A DNA stretch of 64,000 nt from Naumovozyma dairenensis CBS 421 (taxonomy: Eukaryota > Ascomycota > Saccharomycetes > Saccharomycetales > Saccharomycetaceae): positions 496,001 to 560,000 of the forward strand of contig NC_016486.1 of assembly GCF_000227115.2 (NCBI RefSeq), written 5' to 3'. The number at the start of each line of letters is the position of its first letter. Within the stretch, counting starts at the first letter, position 1. Made by a program: the position numbers and the translations under genes. Positions 63,776 through 64,000 of the stretch are shown one piece after another. The notes beneath the pieces were generated by a model. The model was not told the DNA's origin. It made no database searches and saw nothing but the letters and a program-made list of their open reading frames with translations.

Positions 63776-64000
63776 ATAGATTGACTTTCCCATATAAATA
63801 TACATATGAAATTTCTTTAAATACTTGAAACATTGACCTATTTAGCATGAATATATACATAAAACAGAAATACCTGAAACCAAAATTCAATAGTCAGTCC
63901 ATAAACTAGTCTACATCGGTTTGCAAACTGGGATTGTTTATTCCAACCAGGTTTGTTGTATATGTTTTACTTCAATTAATAAGACTATTTCGGAGAGCAA
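63776..64000. other. Downstream of YMR099C to window end
   Basis: 225 bp of AT-rich DNA with no gene visible. Confidence 0.5.

Overview
This is nuclear chromosomal DNA of a budding yeast of the family Saccharomycetaceae. It is AT-rich, has long intergenic spaces and Asn/Ser-rich low-complexity proteins, and shows no spliced gene. Almost every protein has a recognisable Saccharomyces cerevisiae counterpart. The gene order interleaves genes that lie on two different S. cerevisiae chromosomes (the chr XIII/chr XI duplicated pair). That fits either a yeast without the whole-genome duplication or a duplicated yeast with a different pattern of gene loss (a Naumovozyma/Kazachstania-type genome, judged from low-complexity content). 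I cannot name the species. Two 20-bp N runs (6181-6200, 24380-24399) mark scaffold joins.

Layout. (1) 1-11.3 kb resembles the left end of S. cerevisiae chr I: a partial unrecognised Ser-rich gene, ECM1, a PML39/ZC3HC1-like zinc-finger gene, the butanediol dehydrogenase pair BDH1 and BDH2, and an NADP-glutamate dehydrogenase (GDH1/GDH3 type). (2) 12.4-18.9 kb matches the surroundings of the paired centromeres CEN9/CEN5: the YIL001W homologue, a 1.7-kb gap holding a decayed reading frame and a CDEIII-like site, SGN1, NOP16 and PMI40. (3) 19.3-64 kb is the chr XIII/XI block: NAM7(UPF1), ISF1/MBR1, CWP1, YPF1, ADH3, SEG1/SEG2, an AAT1-like gene, YMR087W, VBA1, YTA12, ATP25, CTF13, UTP15, AIP1, NPL6(RSC7), YMR090W, ABF1, tRNA-Asp, RAD27 and YMR099C.

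Themes. Three ribosome-biogenesis genes (ECM1, NOP16, UTP15) carry PAC motifs with nearby RRPE-like motifs. RAD27 has an MCB box, and the GDH gene has a perfect Leu3-type palindrome with GATAAG sites upstream. Several genes serve mitochondria (ADH3, AAT1-like, YTA12, ATP25, ISF1/MBR1).

Most worth a second look: a full-length AAT1-like gene that has lost its PLP lysine and most other catalytic residues yet keeps a presequence-like N-terminus; the centromere-syntenic interval; and ECM1, whose expected start region contains no ATG and sits in a cluster of microsatellites. I found no novel multi-gene system; the window is mostly ordinary yeast housekeeping DNA.
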